This document shows positions 55,803 to 64,000 of a DNA stretch of 64,000 nt, piece by piece (the first letter of the stretch is position 1; the number at the start of each line of letters is the position of its first letter). The position numbers and the translations under genes are program-made. The notes under the pieces were generated by a model. That model was not told the DNA's origin, did not search any database, and saw nothing but the letters and a program-made list of their open reading frames with translations. This stretch comes from Paraburkholderia dinghuensis (GTDB lineage: Bacteria > Pseudomonadota > Gammaproteobacteria > Burkholderiales > Burkholderiaceae). The stretch is taken from NCBI RefSeq assembly GCF_003837865.1, contig NZ_RQIS01000001.1, forward strand, positions 561,699 to 625,698, in the 5' to 3' direction.

Positions 55803-56186
55803 TTACTTTTTCTGAATGAATTCGATCTTGTACCCATCCGGATCGGTCACGAACGCGATCACGGTGGTGCCGTGCTTCATCGGCCCGGCCTCGCGCACGA
55901 CGGTGCCACCCTGCGCCTTGATCTTCTCGCAGGCGGCGTAGACGTCGGCCACTTCCACCGCCAGGTGGCCGAAACCCGTCCCCAGGTCGTAGGACGGCGT
56001 ATCCCAGTTGTGGGTCAGTTCGATCACGGTGCCATCACGCTCGTCGGTGTAGCCGACGAACGCCAGCGTGAATTTGCCCTCGGGGAAGTCTTCGCGGCGC
56101 AGCAGTTTCATGCCGAGCAGTTCGGTGTAGAACTTGATCGAGCGATCGAGGTCGCCGACCCGGATCATCGTGTGAAGCAGGCGCAT
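55803..56186 (-). CDS. gloA: Lactoylglutathione lyase (glyoxalase I)
   Basis: GloA isomerises the methylglyoxal-glutathione hemithioacetal to S-lactoylglutathione. The 127 residues fit the short bacterial form. Metal ligands are visible: His5 in [11 protein letters not shown], Glu56 in VIELTHNWD, His74 in GFGHLAVEV and Glu near the end in YKIEFIQ (Glu123). This His-Glu-His-Glu set is the nickel type. It is the first housekeeping gene to the right of the island and is normally next to the ygjP-plsC-gmhB block in this group. Confidence 0.95.
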   Translation of the reverse strand: MRLLHTMIRVGDLDRSIKFYTELLGMKLLRREDFPEGKFTLAFVGYTDERDGTVIELTHNWDTPSYDLGTGFGHLAVEVADVYAACEKIKAQGGTVVREAGPMKHGTTVIAFVTDPDGYKIEFIQKK

Positions 56187-56353
56187 CGTAAGCTCCGTTT
56201 TGCGGTCATCAAAAACCGGACTGTATCAAAATCTTGCCCGCCCTGCCGGCGTCGGCAAACTCCGTCGATTTGCTCTAGCATGAACGCCATCCCGAAATCG
56301 CCGTTGGCGGCACGTCGACATACGGCCGATCAAGATCGATACAAGGAGCAGAC

Positions 56354-57307
56354 ATGCGGATTCTCGTTGTGGGCGCAGGCGCGACGGGCGGTTATTTCGG
56401 CGGACGCCTTGCGGCCGCCGGGCGCGACGTGACATTTCTCGTGCGGCCGGCACGCGCCGCGCAATTGCGTGAAGACGGGCTCGTTATTCGCAGTCGCTTC
56501 GGCGACCTCACGCTGCGCGATGTCAGAACCGTCACACAGGACGCACTGCAGGCGACTGGCGCGCAGCCATTCGACGTCGTGCTGCTCAGCTGCAAGTCCT
56601 ACGATCTCGACAGTGCGATCGAGTCGTTCGCCGCGGGCGTCGGCGCCTCGACGGTGATCCTGCCACTCCTGAACGGTATGCGCCATCTCGACGTGCTGCA
56701 AGCGCGGTTCGGCACGCAGGCCGTGTTGGGCGGCGTATGCCTGATCGCTTCGACGCTCAATGTGCAGCGGGAAATCGTGCATCTGAACGACATCCACGCG
56801 ATTGGATTCGGCGAACTGGGCGGCGGAGTCTCGAGGCGCGCGCAAGCCATAGCCGACACGCTCTCCAACGCGGGTTTCGATGTGACGGCCAGCGACCGCA
56901 TCCTGCAGGAAATGTGGGAAAAGTGGGTGTTCCTCGCGTCGCTCGCGGGTTCGACGTGTCTCTTTCGCGCGCCCATCGGCACGATTCTCGCCACGCCCGA
57001 TGGTGAAGCGATCGTCGAACGCCTGTTCGCCGAGTGTCGTGCGATCGCAGCCGGGAATGGCCACGCGGTGCGCGACACGTTCCTCGAACGCTCGCGCGCG
57101 ATGCTCTTTGCGCCCGGTTCGGCGCTCACGGCATCGATGCTGCGCGACGTGGAGAACGGCTCGCGAATCGAAGCGGATCACGTGCTCGGCGACCTTATCC
57201 GGCGCGACAGCGCACCACCGGCGGGCGACGCGGTGCCGGTGCTGCGCATCGTCTATAGCCAGCTGAAGGCCTACGAAGGACTGCGCGCTGCGCCCTCAGC
57301 GCCGTAG
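56354..57307 (+). CDS. panE: 2-dehydropantoate 2-reductase
   Basis: PanE reduces ketopantoate to pantoate with NADPH for coenzyme A synthesis. The 317 residues start with the NADP loop ILVVGAGATGGYFGGRLA, followed by LLSCKSYDLDSAI (catalytic Lys region), LPLLNGM, KWVFLASLAG and, in the C-terminal helical domain, the SSML-like SMLRDVENGSRIEADH with the catalytic Lys position contributed earlier. Several paralogues of this family exist in related genomes and may act on other ketoacids. It is divergent from gloA with a 167-base intergenic region. Confidence 0.87.
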   Translation: MRILVVGAGATGGYFGGRLAAAGRDVTFLVRPARAAQLREDGLVIRSRFGDLTLRDVRTVTQDALQATGAQPFDVVLLSCKSYDLDSAIESFAAGVGASTVILPLLNGMRHLDVLQARFGTQAVLGGVCLIASTLNVQREIVHLNDIHAIGFGELGGGVSRRAQAIADTLSNAGFDVTASDRILQEMWEKWVFLASLAGSTCLFRAPIGTILATPDGEAIVERLFAECRAIAAGNGHAVRDTFLERSRAMLFAPGSALTASMLRDVENGSRIEADHVLGDLIRRDSAPPAGDAVPVLRIVYSQLKAYEGLRAAPSAP

Positions 57308-57375
57308 GGAGATCGTCAATTGTTGCAGGCGGAGTTTGATATCGTATTGCTCCTCCTACAGACATCCAACGTCCG

Positions 57376-58314
57376 ATGAGCACGATCGCCCTACACGCGC
57401 GCCGCGCCCCAGACAGCCAGGCTGTCATCCTGATGATCGTGCTCTGCGCGATCTGGGGACTTCAGCAAGTCGCCATCAAGAGCGCCAACGTGGCGCTGCC
57501 GCCGGTCTTTCAGGCGGGACTGCGCTCGGCGATCGCCGCGGTGCTCGTGTGGGGCTGGGCGCGCGCCCGCGGCACGCCGCTCTTTCGCGACGACGGTACG
57601 CTGGCCGCGGGCATTCTCGCGGGCGTGCTGTTCGCCGGCGAGTTCGTCTGCATCTTCCTCGGCCTCTCGATGACGAGCGCCTCGCGGATGGCCGTGTTTC
57701 TCTACACCGCGCCCTGCTTCACCGCGCTCGGACTGCACTGGTTCACGCCCGGCGAGCGCATGCGGCGCACGCAGTGGATCGGCGTGATGGTGGCGTTCAC
57801 GGGGATGGCGCTCGCGTTCGCCGATGGTTTCGCGCGCAACGGTACCGCCGATACGCACGCAATGCTCACCGGCCTTGCGGGCGACGCGCTCGGCGTGCTT
57901 GGTGGCGCGTTGTGGGCCGCTACGACGGTGGTCGTGCGCACGAGCACGCTCGCGCGCGTGAGTGCCAGCAAGACGCTCTTCTATCAGTTGTCGGTGTCGG
58001 GCGTCGTGCTGCTCGCGCTCGCGGCCGGCATCGGCCAGATCGAGGTCCGCACGGTCACACCGCTTGCGCTCATGGCGCTCGGCTATCAGGCCGTGGTGGT
58101 GGCGTTCGCAAGCTATCTCGCGTGGTTCTGGCTGCTGACGCGCTATATGGCGTCGCGGCTTTCCGTGTTCTCGTTCCTCACGCCGCTCTTCGGCGTGACG
58201 TTTGGCGTGATGCTGCTCGGCGAATCGTTCAGCAACCGCTTTCTCGCGGCCGCGCTGCTCGTGCTGAGCGGGATCGTGCTCGTCAACGCGCCGGCGAAGT
58301 CGAAACAAAACTGA
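57376..58314 (+). CDS. EamA/DMT-family transporter
   Basis: A 312-residue inner-membrane protein with ten predicted helices in two EamA halves (about residues 15-145 and 170-300). The MIVLCAIWGLQQVAIKSA opening and the second-half repeat LSVFSFLTPLFGVTFGVMLLGE are typical. Such proteins are usually exporters of amino acids or metabolites; the substrate cannot be told. It follows panE by 68 bases on the same strand and may be co-transcribed. Confidence 0.88.
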   Translation: MSTIALHARRAPDSQAVILMIVLCAIWGLQQVAIKSANVALPPVFQAGLRSAIAAVLVWGWARARGTPLFRDDGTLAAGILAGVLFAGEFVCIFLGLSMTSASRMAVFLYTAPCFTALGLHWFTPGERMRRTQWIGVMVAFTGMALAFADGFARNGTADTHAMLTGLAGDALGVLGGALWAATTVVVRTSTLARVSASKTLFYQLSVSGVVLLALAAGIGQIEVRTVTPLALMALGYQAVVVAFASYLAWFWLLTRYMASRLSVFSFLTPLFGVTFGVMLLGESFSNRFLAAALLVLSGIVLVNAPAKSKQN

Positions 58315-58370
58315 AACGCCGCGGGCGGGCGAGCCCGGCGCAAGCGTGTAAGGTCGAGCCAACGTCGCAT

Positions 58371-58442
58371 GGCTTTCCAGGCTTTCCAGGCTTTCCAGGC
58401 TTTCCAGGCTTTCCAGGCTTTCCAGGCTTTCCAGGCTTTCCA
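58371..58442 (+). repeat. 9-base tandem repeat, eight copies
   Basis: Eight perfect copies of GGCTTTCCA lie head-to-tail in the short intergenic region after the EamA gene. In one frame it would read Gly-Phe-Pro repeated, but that frame overlaps other genes and is not coding. Identical copies suggest recent slippage, so copy number probably varies between strains. Confidence 0.97.
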
Positions 58443-58450
58443 GCGGCCCG

Positions 58451-58486
58451 AAACGACTGCGGGCGCTTTCGCGCCCGCAGTCGTTT
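58451..58486. terminator. Strong bidirectional hairpin between convergent genes
   Basis: A perfect 16-bp stem (58451-58466 with 58471-58486) has a TTTC loop. One flank starts with AAA and the other ends with TTT, so it can work in both directions, ending transcription from the EamA gene (forward) and from rsmA (reverse). The U-run is short, but the stem is very stable. Confidence 0.8.
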
Positions 58487-58531
58487 GTCCTGCTCGTGGA
58501 TCGTTAGCCCCGCATTAGCCTCGCGCTACCC

Positions 58532-59365
58532 TCACCCGCGCTCCGGCGACGCTCCGTTCAACGCCTGGGCAATTCGCACGTACTCCTCCACCGGCACGTC
58601 CTCTGCGCGACGCGCGAGGTCGAAGCCGAGTCCCTCGAAATCCACACGGTCGCGATAGTCGGACAGCGTGTTGCGCAACATCTTGCGCCGCTGCGAGAAC
58701 GCGGCCGTCACGAGATCGCCGAGGATCGCCGCATCCACCACAGGCAGCTCGTGCGGCGCATACGGAATCATGCGGACGATCGCCGAATCGACTTTCGGCG
58801 GCGGCTGGAACGATTCAGGCGGCACGTCGATGAGTTTGTCGATGACGTACCGGTACTGGAGCATGACCGTGAGCCGGCCGAACGCCTTGCTGCCCGGCTC
58901 GGCCACCATGCGCTCGACGACTTCGTTCTGGAGCATGAAGTGCTGGTCGATCACGCAATGCGCGAAGTCCACGAGGTGAAAGAGCAGCGGGCTCGAAATG
59001 TTGTACGGCAGATTGCCGACGATGCGCAGCGACGGCTTATCACCCGGCGCCGCGAGCGAGCCGAAGTCGAACGCGAGCGCGTCACCCGCGTGCAGTTCGA
59101 GCAGCGGGCCGAATTTCTTCGTGAGCCGCGCAATCAGGTCGCGATCGAGTTCAACTGCATGCAGCGGCGATTCGGGGGTGGCGAGCCGCTCGATCAGCGG
59201 CGCGGTGAGCGCGCCGAGCCCTGGCCCGATCTCGACCATGCGTTCGCCGCGCTGTGGGCGAATGGTGTCGACGATCGAGTCGATCACGCCCATGTCGACG
59301 AGAAAGTTTTGCCCGAAGCGCTTGCGCGCGAAGTGGCCTTGATGCTGTCTGCTGCTATTGGACAT
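58532..59365 (-). CDS. rsmA: 16S rRNA (adenine1518/1519-N6)-dimethyltransferase
   Basis: RsmA (KsgA) dimethylates two adenines in helix 45 of 16S rRNA. The 277 residues show [11 protein letters not shown], the SAM motif [11 protein letters not shown] (residues 44-54), [18 protein letters not shown] and the catalytic [13 protein letters not shown]-terminal helical domain follows. It is downstream of pdxA (12-base gap) in the classical lptD-surA-pdxA-rsmA order. Confidence 0.97.
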   Translation of the reverse strand: MSNSSRQHQGHFARKRFGQNFLVDMGVIDSIVDTIRPQRGERMVEIGPGLGALTAPLIERLATPESPLHAVELDRDLIARLTKKFGPLLELHAGDALAFDFGSLAAPGDKPSLRIVGNLPYNISSPLLFHLVDFAHCVIDQHFMLQNEVVERMVAEPGSKAFGRLTVMLQYRYVIDKLIDVPPESFQPPPKVDSAIVRMIPYAPHELPVVDAAILGDLVTAAFSQRRKMLRNTLSDYRDRVDFEGLGFDLARRAEDVPVEEYVRIAQALNGASPERG

Positions 59366-59377
59366 CGTATGGAAAAA

Positions 59378-60424
59378 TCAGTCAGAGGACGCGGCAACGG
59401 CGTGACGGTAGCGCGCCATCGAAACTGCGGTATCGACGGCGGCGATCAGGCTGCCCGCGTCGGCGCGGCCCGTGCCCGCGAGATCGAGCGCGGTGCCGTG
59501 ATCCACCGACGTGCGGATGATCGGCAGGCCGAGCGTCACGTTGATGCCCTCGCCGAACGTCGCGTATTTCAGGACCGGCAGGCCCTGATCGTGAAACATC
59601 GCCAGCACGCAGTCGGCTTCGCTCAGATAGCGCGCCTGAAACAGCGTGTCGGCAGGATACGGGCCGCGCGCGTCGATGCCCTCAGCCTCGGCGGCCTTGA
59701 GCGCCGGCGAGATCGTGTCGATCTCCTCGCGGCCCAGGTAGCCGTTCTCGCCCGCGTGCGGATTGAGCCCCGTCACGAGAATGCGCGGCTGCGGTACGCC
59801 GAAGTGCCGGCGCAAATCGTGGTCGATGATGCGCAGAGTCTCGACGAGGCCGTCTATCGTGAGCGCGGCTGAAACGTCCTTGAGCGGCAGATGCGTCGTG
59901 GCCAGCGCGACGCGCAGCGGCCGTGCGCCGGTGCCCGCGAGCATCATCACCACGCGCGGCGTGTGCGTGCGCTCCGCGAGATATTCGGTGTGGCCGGTGA
60001 ACGGAACGCCCGCATCGTTGATCGTGCTCTTCTGCAGCGGTGCGGTGACGATAGCGTCGAATTCCTGCGCCATGGCGCCGTCGATCGCGCGATCGAGCAG
60101 CGCGAGCACGTAGCGTCCGTTGGCGGCGTTCAGGTTGCCCGCCAGCGCCGGTGCCGCGAGCGGCATGTGCTCGACGCTCACGCGCGCGTGTGCAGTGATG
60201 GCGGACCAGTCGACGCTGACGGCAGCGGCACGCGCCGCGAGCAGATCGCGGTCGCCGAGCACGACGAACTCCGCGTCAGGCCAGTGCGCCGCCGAACCGG
60301 CGAGCACTGCCGCGGTCAGTTCAGGGCCGACGCCCGCAGGTTCGCCGGTGGTGATGGCGATGCGGACCGGCCGCGGCCCCCGCGGAGCCGACGGAACCGA
60401 CGACTGGGTTGCGGGGGCGTTCAC
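59378..60424 (-). CDS. pdxA: 4-hydroxythreonine-4-phosphate dehydrogenase
   Basis: PdxA makes the C3N unit for pyridoxal 5'-phosphate. The 348 residues show [13 protein letters not shown] near the N-terminus, the metal/substrate His in [32 protein letters not shown] and the late [13 protein letters not shown] 17-residue Pro/Ala-rich start precedes the conserved part. It lies 12 bases after surA, so it is co-transcribed with it. Confidence 0.96.
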   Translation of the reverse strand: MNAPATQSSVPSAPRGPRPVRIAITTGEPAGVGPELTAAVLAGSAAHWPDAEFVVLGDRDLLAARAAAVSVDWSAITAHARVSVEHMPLAAPALAGNLNAANGRYVLALLDRAIDGAMAQEFDAIVTAPLQKSTINDAGVPFTGHTEYLAERTHTPRVVMMLAGTGARPLRVALATTHLPLKDVSAALTIDGLVETLRIIDHDLRRHFGVPQPRILVTGLNPHAGENGYLGREEIDTISPALKAAEAEGIDARGPYPADTLFQARYLSEADCVLAMFHDQGLPVLKYATFGEGINVTLGLPIIRTSVDHGTALDLAGTGRADAGSLIAAVDTAVSMARYRHAVAASSD

Positions 60425-60436
60425 GGCGCGATTCCT

Positions 60437-61795
60437 TTAGTTTTGCGGCGGAGCGATGCCGCTGAGCTTGTAGTTCACGTAGGCGCTGTCACGCAGTTCG
60501 CGCAGCCAGTCGGCGTACGCCTGCTCCGCCTTGCGCTGGCCGATGGCCTGGCGCGCGAGGTCCATCTGCTGTGCAACCGAGCCTTCCGCGTCGCGGCGGC
60601 CGAGCACCTGAATCAGGTGGTAACCGTATTCGGTCCGGACCGGATCGCTGATCTGGCCATCCTGCAGCGTGTTCATGGCACGCTCGAATTCGGGCACGGT
60701 TTCGCCCGGGCTGATCCAGTTGAGATCGCCACCCTGCGACGCCGAACCGTCCTGCGAGTACGTGCGTGCGAACTTGGCGAAGTCGCCGCCCGCCAGCACT
60801 TCACGCTTGATTTCGAGCAGCTTCTGACGCGCTTCCGGCTCCGACGTGCCTTCGCCGACGCGCAGCAGAATGTGGCGCACGTGCGTCTGCACGAGCTTCG
60901 GCGCATCGCCGACGTTGCCCTGGCCCGCACGGCGCTCGACCAGACGGATGATTTCGAAGCCGTCATTCGTGCGGATCACCGACGGATTCACCTGGCCCGG
61001 ACGCAGCGTCGAAGCGGCGGTCACAAATTCCGCAGGGAGCTTCGACGGCGACAGGAAGCCCATGTCACCGCCCTTTTTCGCGTCAGGCGCCTGCGAGTTC
61101 GACTTGGCGAGGCTCGAGAACTTGTCGCCTGCCAGCGCCTGCTTGAGCAGCGCGTTGGCTTGCGCCTGCGCGGCTTCGATGTCCGTCTGCGATGCGTTGA
61201 GCGGCGCCTTGATCAGGATGCGCTCGAAGTGCAGGTCGTTCTGCTGCCCGGCGTTCGGCCCGCGCTGGCTCGCGATGTAGTTCGCGACTTCCGCGTCCGA
61301 CACCGAGATCTTGCTGTCCACTTCCTTCTCGCGCAGCTTCGAGAGCGTGAGTTCGGTGCGCGCGTCCTTCGTGAACGTGCTCCAGGGCACGCCGGCCGCC
61401 TCGATGCGCGCGCGGTAGGTGGCGAGGTCAAGGCCGTTGGCCTGTGCGAGACGCTCGAGCGTGCGCTGCACCGTGGCGTCGTCGACGACAATGCCGTCTT
61501 CCTTCGCCTTCTGGAGCTGGATGCGTTCGAGCACCATCTGGTTGAGCACCTGCGCGCGCAACTGGTCGACCGGGGGCACGGGCGCGTTCTGCTGGTTCAG
61601 ACGCCGCGTGATGAGTTCGGCCCGTTCGTCGAGTTCACGCTGCGTGATCACGCCGTCGTTCACGACGGCGGCGATCGTGTCGGCCACCTGGCCGGATCCG
61701 GAGGACAGTCCTTGTGCTTGTGCCGACACGGCCGGCATGAGGCCTGCGGCGGCGAAGAGCGTTACAGTGAACGTTGCGAGGCGAAGCTTTTTCAT
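60437..61795 (-). CDS. surA: Periplasmic chaperone/peptidyl-prolyl isomerase SurA
   Basis: SurA escorts outer-membrane proteins, including LptD, across the periplasm. The 452 residues start with a signal peptide ([18 protein letters not shown], cleavage after AQA), then an N-terminal chaperone domain (about residues 40-190), two parvulin domains (about 195-300 and 315-415, each with an F-L-S-P or W-I-S-P type core and the G-Y-H/F-E-I-I strand) and a final helix. The GTG further upstream in frame is not used because the signal peptide begins at this ATG. It directly follows lptD. Confidence 0.96.
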   Translation of the reverse strand: MKKLRLATFTVTLFAAAGLMPAVSAQAQGLSSGSGQVADTIAAVVNDGVITQRELDERAELITRRLNQQNAPVPPVDQLRAQVLNQMVLERIQLQKAKEDGIVVDDATVQRTLERLAQANGLDLATYRARIEAAGVPWSTFTKDARTELTLSKLREKEVDSKISVSDAEVANYIASQRGPNAGQQNDLHFERILIKAPLNASQTDIEAAQAQANALLKQALAGDKFSSLAKSNSQAPDAKKGGDMGFLSPSKLPAEFVTAASTLRPGQVNPSVIRTNDGFEIIRLVERRAGQGNVGDAPKLVQTHVRHILLRVGEGTSEPEARQKLLEIKREVLAGGDFAKFARTYSQDGSASQGGDLNWISPGETVPEFERAMNTLQDGQISDPVRTEYGYHLIQVLGRRDAEGSVAQQMDLARQAIGQRKAEQAYADWLRELRDSAYVNYKLSGIAPPQN

Positions 61796-61903
61796 GATTC
61801 CCACAGATACTCCAATGTTTGCGGGCAGCTTCGCCCGGCTCTTTGCAACCGACCCCGCATTGCCCCGCGCGTCCCGGTCAGGGAAAACGCGACGGATCAC
61901 GCG

Positions 61904-64000
61904 TTATTGATAATCCGTGAAACGCGACGGCAACGGCGGCTGGCCCGGCGGTACCGTGTAACCCGGCACAGCCGCGCGGAACGCAGCCACCAGTCCGTTA
62001 TCGACGTTCGACAGCCCCTTGAGCGTCAACTGCGCGAGGAACCGCGTGGACGAATTATTGCCGCCGGAAGTATTGACCCCGTTTGCGTAGCGCTGGAGGC
62101 CAACGCCGAGCGCCCAGCAGTCGGCGTCATACTGCATGCCGATCAGACCGTCGACGATCCGGTGACTGCCCAGATCGTAGTTGAAGCGGCCCACGGCGTA
62201 CACCCGGTGCGAGAACGGCCACTGTGTCGAGATCAGAATCTGGTTGATCGGCTGGTTGTCGAGCGTCGTGTTGGCACGCGTATAGCGGTACGCGACGTTC
62301 ACCACGCGATTTGGCCCCGGGCTATAGCCGAAGCCGACGCTGGCCTTCACAAGCTGGTCGTTGTCGGCATTATATTGGAACGCCGTTTCCGAGGCGAAAC
62401 CGGCCCCGAGCTTCAGCGACGCACCTGCAATCAGGTCGGAATGTGTCGACTGTGCCGGCGTCTGGCCAGGCGCAAGCGGCAGCAGGGTGACCCGCTGATC
62501 CTGGAAAAAGTACTGCTGCGCCAGCACGAAGCGCGCGCGCTCGTCGCCCGAAGCCGGGTCGATGAAGCGCGTGGTGATCGCGGCCGTGATGCGGTTGGCG
62601 TCGGCGATGCGGTCATTTCCGACGAACGTGTTCGGCGTGAAGATTTCCGCGAGCCCGAAGTCGGACTCGGCGGTGTCGAAGAGCGGCGCGAACTGCTGGT
62701 CCCGGAACGGCGTGTACACGTAGTACAGGCGCGGCTCCAGCGTCTGGATAAAGTCCTGGCCGAACAGGTGCACGTTGCGCTCGAACACGAGACCCGTGTC
62801 GAAGCTGAACGTCGGTATCGACTCAGTGAAGTTCTTCGGCTGGCCCGCCGGCGCACCCGTCCCGATGTTGCTGAGGTCGTACGCCGCGAAGTGCCACTGC
62901 ACCTTCGGCGTGACGAAGTAGCCCGGCCCCACCACCGAGTACGACAGGTACGGATTGAAGACGACGCGGTCGCCTTCGGTCGTGTCGGAACTCGTGATGC
63001 GAAAACGCGAGTAGTCGGCTTCCGCGCCGTAGTCGAAGCCGCCGACGTTGTACTTCGCGTACTTGACGTTGAGCTGGGGTTCGCGACCGTACGGCGGCGT
63101 GGAAGGCTCAAGCGTCTGCCAGTGCTGCACGCGCGCGAGCACCGACCACGGCCCGTTGTTGTACGTGAGGCCCGCTTCCTGCTGGTACAGCAACTGCGTG
63201 CCGTTCAGGAACTGGTTGGCCGCCGACGCCAGGTCTTCCGGATAGGTGTTGTCCGAGACCTTGTTGAAGTAGACGTAGCCTGCGAACCCGTCGCCGAAAT
63301 TCTGGTTGTGCTGGATGAACAGCGCGTAGCGATTCGTCTTCGTCAGCGCGTCGTCCGGCAGAAACGTACCGGTGATCGTGCCGCTGTAGTTCGTCGACAG
63401 ATACCGGAAATCGCCCCGCATGAACACGCCACGCTTCGAGATCAGCTCGGGCGTGAACGTGAAATCGCGGTTCGGCGCGATGTTGAAGTAATACGGCAGC
63501 GTGATTTCATAGCCGTTCGTCGAACTGATCGAGAACGTCGGCGGCAACAGGCCGCTGCGGCGGTCGCTCGAGAGCGGGAACGTAAACCACGGGCTCGCCA
63601 TGATCGGCACGTTCTGGAAGAACAGCACGCCGTTGTGCGCGACGCCTTCGTCCGCGCCGGTGTCGAAGTCGAACTCGCTGCCTTTGATGTACCACGCCGG
63701 ATTCGTCGAACACTGACACGCCGTGTAGGTGCCGTTCGTCAGCACCGAACGCTCGCTGTCGAGCAGGTCCGCGCGCTCGGCGCTGCCCGAGCCGCCCGTC
63801 AGCGCAAAGTGATACTTGGGCGAGGGCATGAAGCCTTCGTTGGCCTCGACCTGCAGGTGCCCCTCCGGACCCGAAAACGTGGTGCCGGACTGCGAGATCA
63901 CGACCCGCCCGAACGCCGTGGCGGTGTCGGTGTCCTGGTCGTAGTGCAGCGCCTCGCCCTTCACCACGTTGACGCCCTGGCGCAGTTCGGCTGCGCCCTT
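61904..64000 (-). CDS. lptD: LPS-assembly protein LptD, 5' end outside the window
   Basis: LptD is the outer-membrane beta-barrel that inserts LPS with LptE. The frame is open to the window edge (the last codons at 63968-64000 read [11 protein letters not shown]), so the signal peptide and the start of the N-terminal jellyroll lie beyond it. The visible 698 residues hold the rest of the LptA-like domain ([20 protein letters not shown]), the Cys pair region TACQCS, and the barrel, rich in alternating aromatic strands and ending in a short Pro-rich tail FTDYQ. The GTG at 63967 is an internal codon, not the start. Confidence 0.95.
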   Translation of the reverse strand, partial: KGAAELRQGVNVVKGEALHYDQDTDTATAFGRVVISQSGTTFSGPEGHLQVEANEGFMPSPKYHFALTGGSGSAERADLLDSERSVLTNGTYTACQCSTNPAWYIKGSEFDFDTGADEGVAHNGVLFFQNVPIMASPWFTFPLSSDRRSGLLPPTFSISSTNGYEITLPYYFNIAPNRDFTFTPELISKRGVFMRGDFRYLSTNYSGTITGTFLPDDALTKTNRYALFIQHNQNFGDGFAGYVYFNKVSDNTYPEDLASAANQFLNGTQLLYQQEAGLTYNNGPWSVLARVQHWQTLEPSTPPYGREPQLNVKYAKYNVGGFDYGAEADYSRFRITSSDTTEGDRVVFNPYLSYSVVGPGYFVTPKVQWHFAAYDLSNIGTGAPAGQPKNFTESIPTFSFDTGLVFERNVHLFGQDFIQTLEPRLYYVYTPFRDQQFAPLFDTAESDFGLAEIFTPNTFVGNDRIADANRITAAITTRFIDPASGDERARFVLAQQYFFQDQRVTLLPLAPGQTPAQSTHSDLIAGASLKLGAGFASETAFQYNADNDQLVKASVGFGYSPGPNRVVNVAYRYTRANTTLDNQPINQILISTQWPFSHRVYAVGRFNYDLGSHRIVDGLIGMQYDADCWALGVGLQRYANGVNTSGGNNSSTRFLAQLTLKGLSNVDNGLVAAFRAAVPGYTVPPGQPPLPSRFTDYQ

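Noticed and set aside
57336..58658. Forward frame encoding a collagen-like Gly-Phe-Pro repeat
   Set aside because: The repeat is the 9-base minisatellite in an intergenic region; the rest of the frame overlaps the EamA gene and rsmA out of frame.
63967..63967. GTG at 63967 as the lptD start
   Set aside because: The frame continues upstream to the window edge with conserved-looking residues and the protein would lack its signal peptide.

Overview
The window looks like a chromosomal segment of a high-GC betaproteobacterium of the Burkholderia/Paraburkholderia/Caballeronia group. The basis is the run of housekeeping genes (miaB-ybeZ-ybeY, corC-lnt, glyQ-glyS-gmhB-plsC-ygjP on the left; gloA, panE and lptD-surA-pdxA-rsmA on the right), the GC-rich codon use, and a capsule module that resembles, in content and order as I recall it, the wcbP-Q-R-S-T end of the Burkholderia pseudomallei capsule I cluster. 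I cannot name a species from sequence alone.

Layout. 1-4372: a sparsely coding edge, a 65-residue small protein, a small lipoprotein, a HAD phosphatase, and ribB (reverse) under a clear FMN riboswitch. 4373-17047: forward-strand housekeeping genes for tRNA modification, ribosome/RNA maturation, lipoprotein acylation, glycyl-tRNA synthetase, heptose phosphatase, lysophosphatidate acyltransferase and a YgjP-type metallopeptidase. 17048-55802: an accessory island. 55803-64000: gloA, panE, a DMT exporter, then rsmA, pdxA, surA and the 3' two-thirds or more of lptD, all reverse.

The island is the centre of interest. From a good sigma-70-like promoter at 55050-55079, about 35 kb of reverse-strand genes run almost without a break to 20054, many joined by ATGA, GTGA or TTGA stop/start overlaps. 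In transcription order they encode: a lipid-type module (SDR, LTA-synthase-like membrane transferase, a 2540-residue fully reducing type I PKS, an LpxC paralogue, a PLP alpha-oxoamine synthase); an ABC-transporter capsule exporter (OPX outer-membrane lipoprotein, KpsM, KpsT, KpsE); precursor enzymes (WecC, Glf, Ugd and, last, WecB); and decorating or assembly enzymes (an FkbM methyltransferase with a 300-residue coiled coil, a double GT2 transferase, a left-handed beta-helix acyltransferase, a periplasmic alginate-lyase-like enzyme, several other glycosyltransferases, a polysaccharide-deacetylase-like protein, an acetyltransferase). A GH79 Tat lipoprotein on the opposite strand closes the island.

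Reading them together: the cell probably makes an acidic polysaccharide containing glucuronate, ManNAc-uronate and galactofuranose, and exports it by an ABC (Wzm/Wzt) route. No KpsC or KpsS (the usual Kdo-lipid linker enzymes) is encoded here. The PKS/oxoamine-synthase/SDR trio is the logic used for sphingoid-like amino-ketone lipids (as in fumonisin synthesis), so a dedicated sphingoid-type anchor or lipid modification is an attractive inference. The coiled-coil methyltransferase, whose internal repeats differ in length by whole heptads, is a candidate chain-length ruler like WbdD. These functional links are inference; enzyme families are read from motifs.
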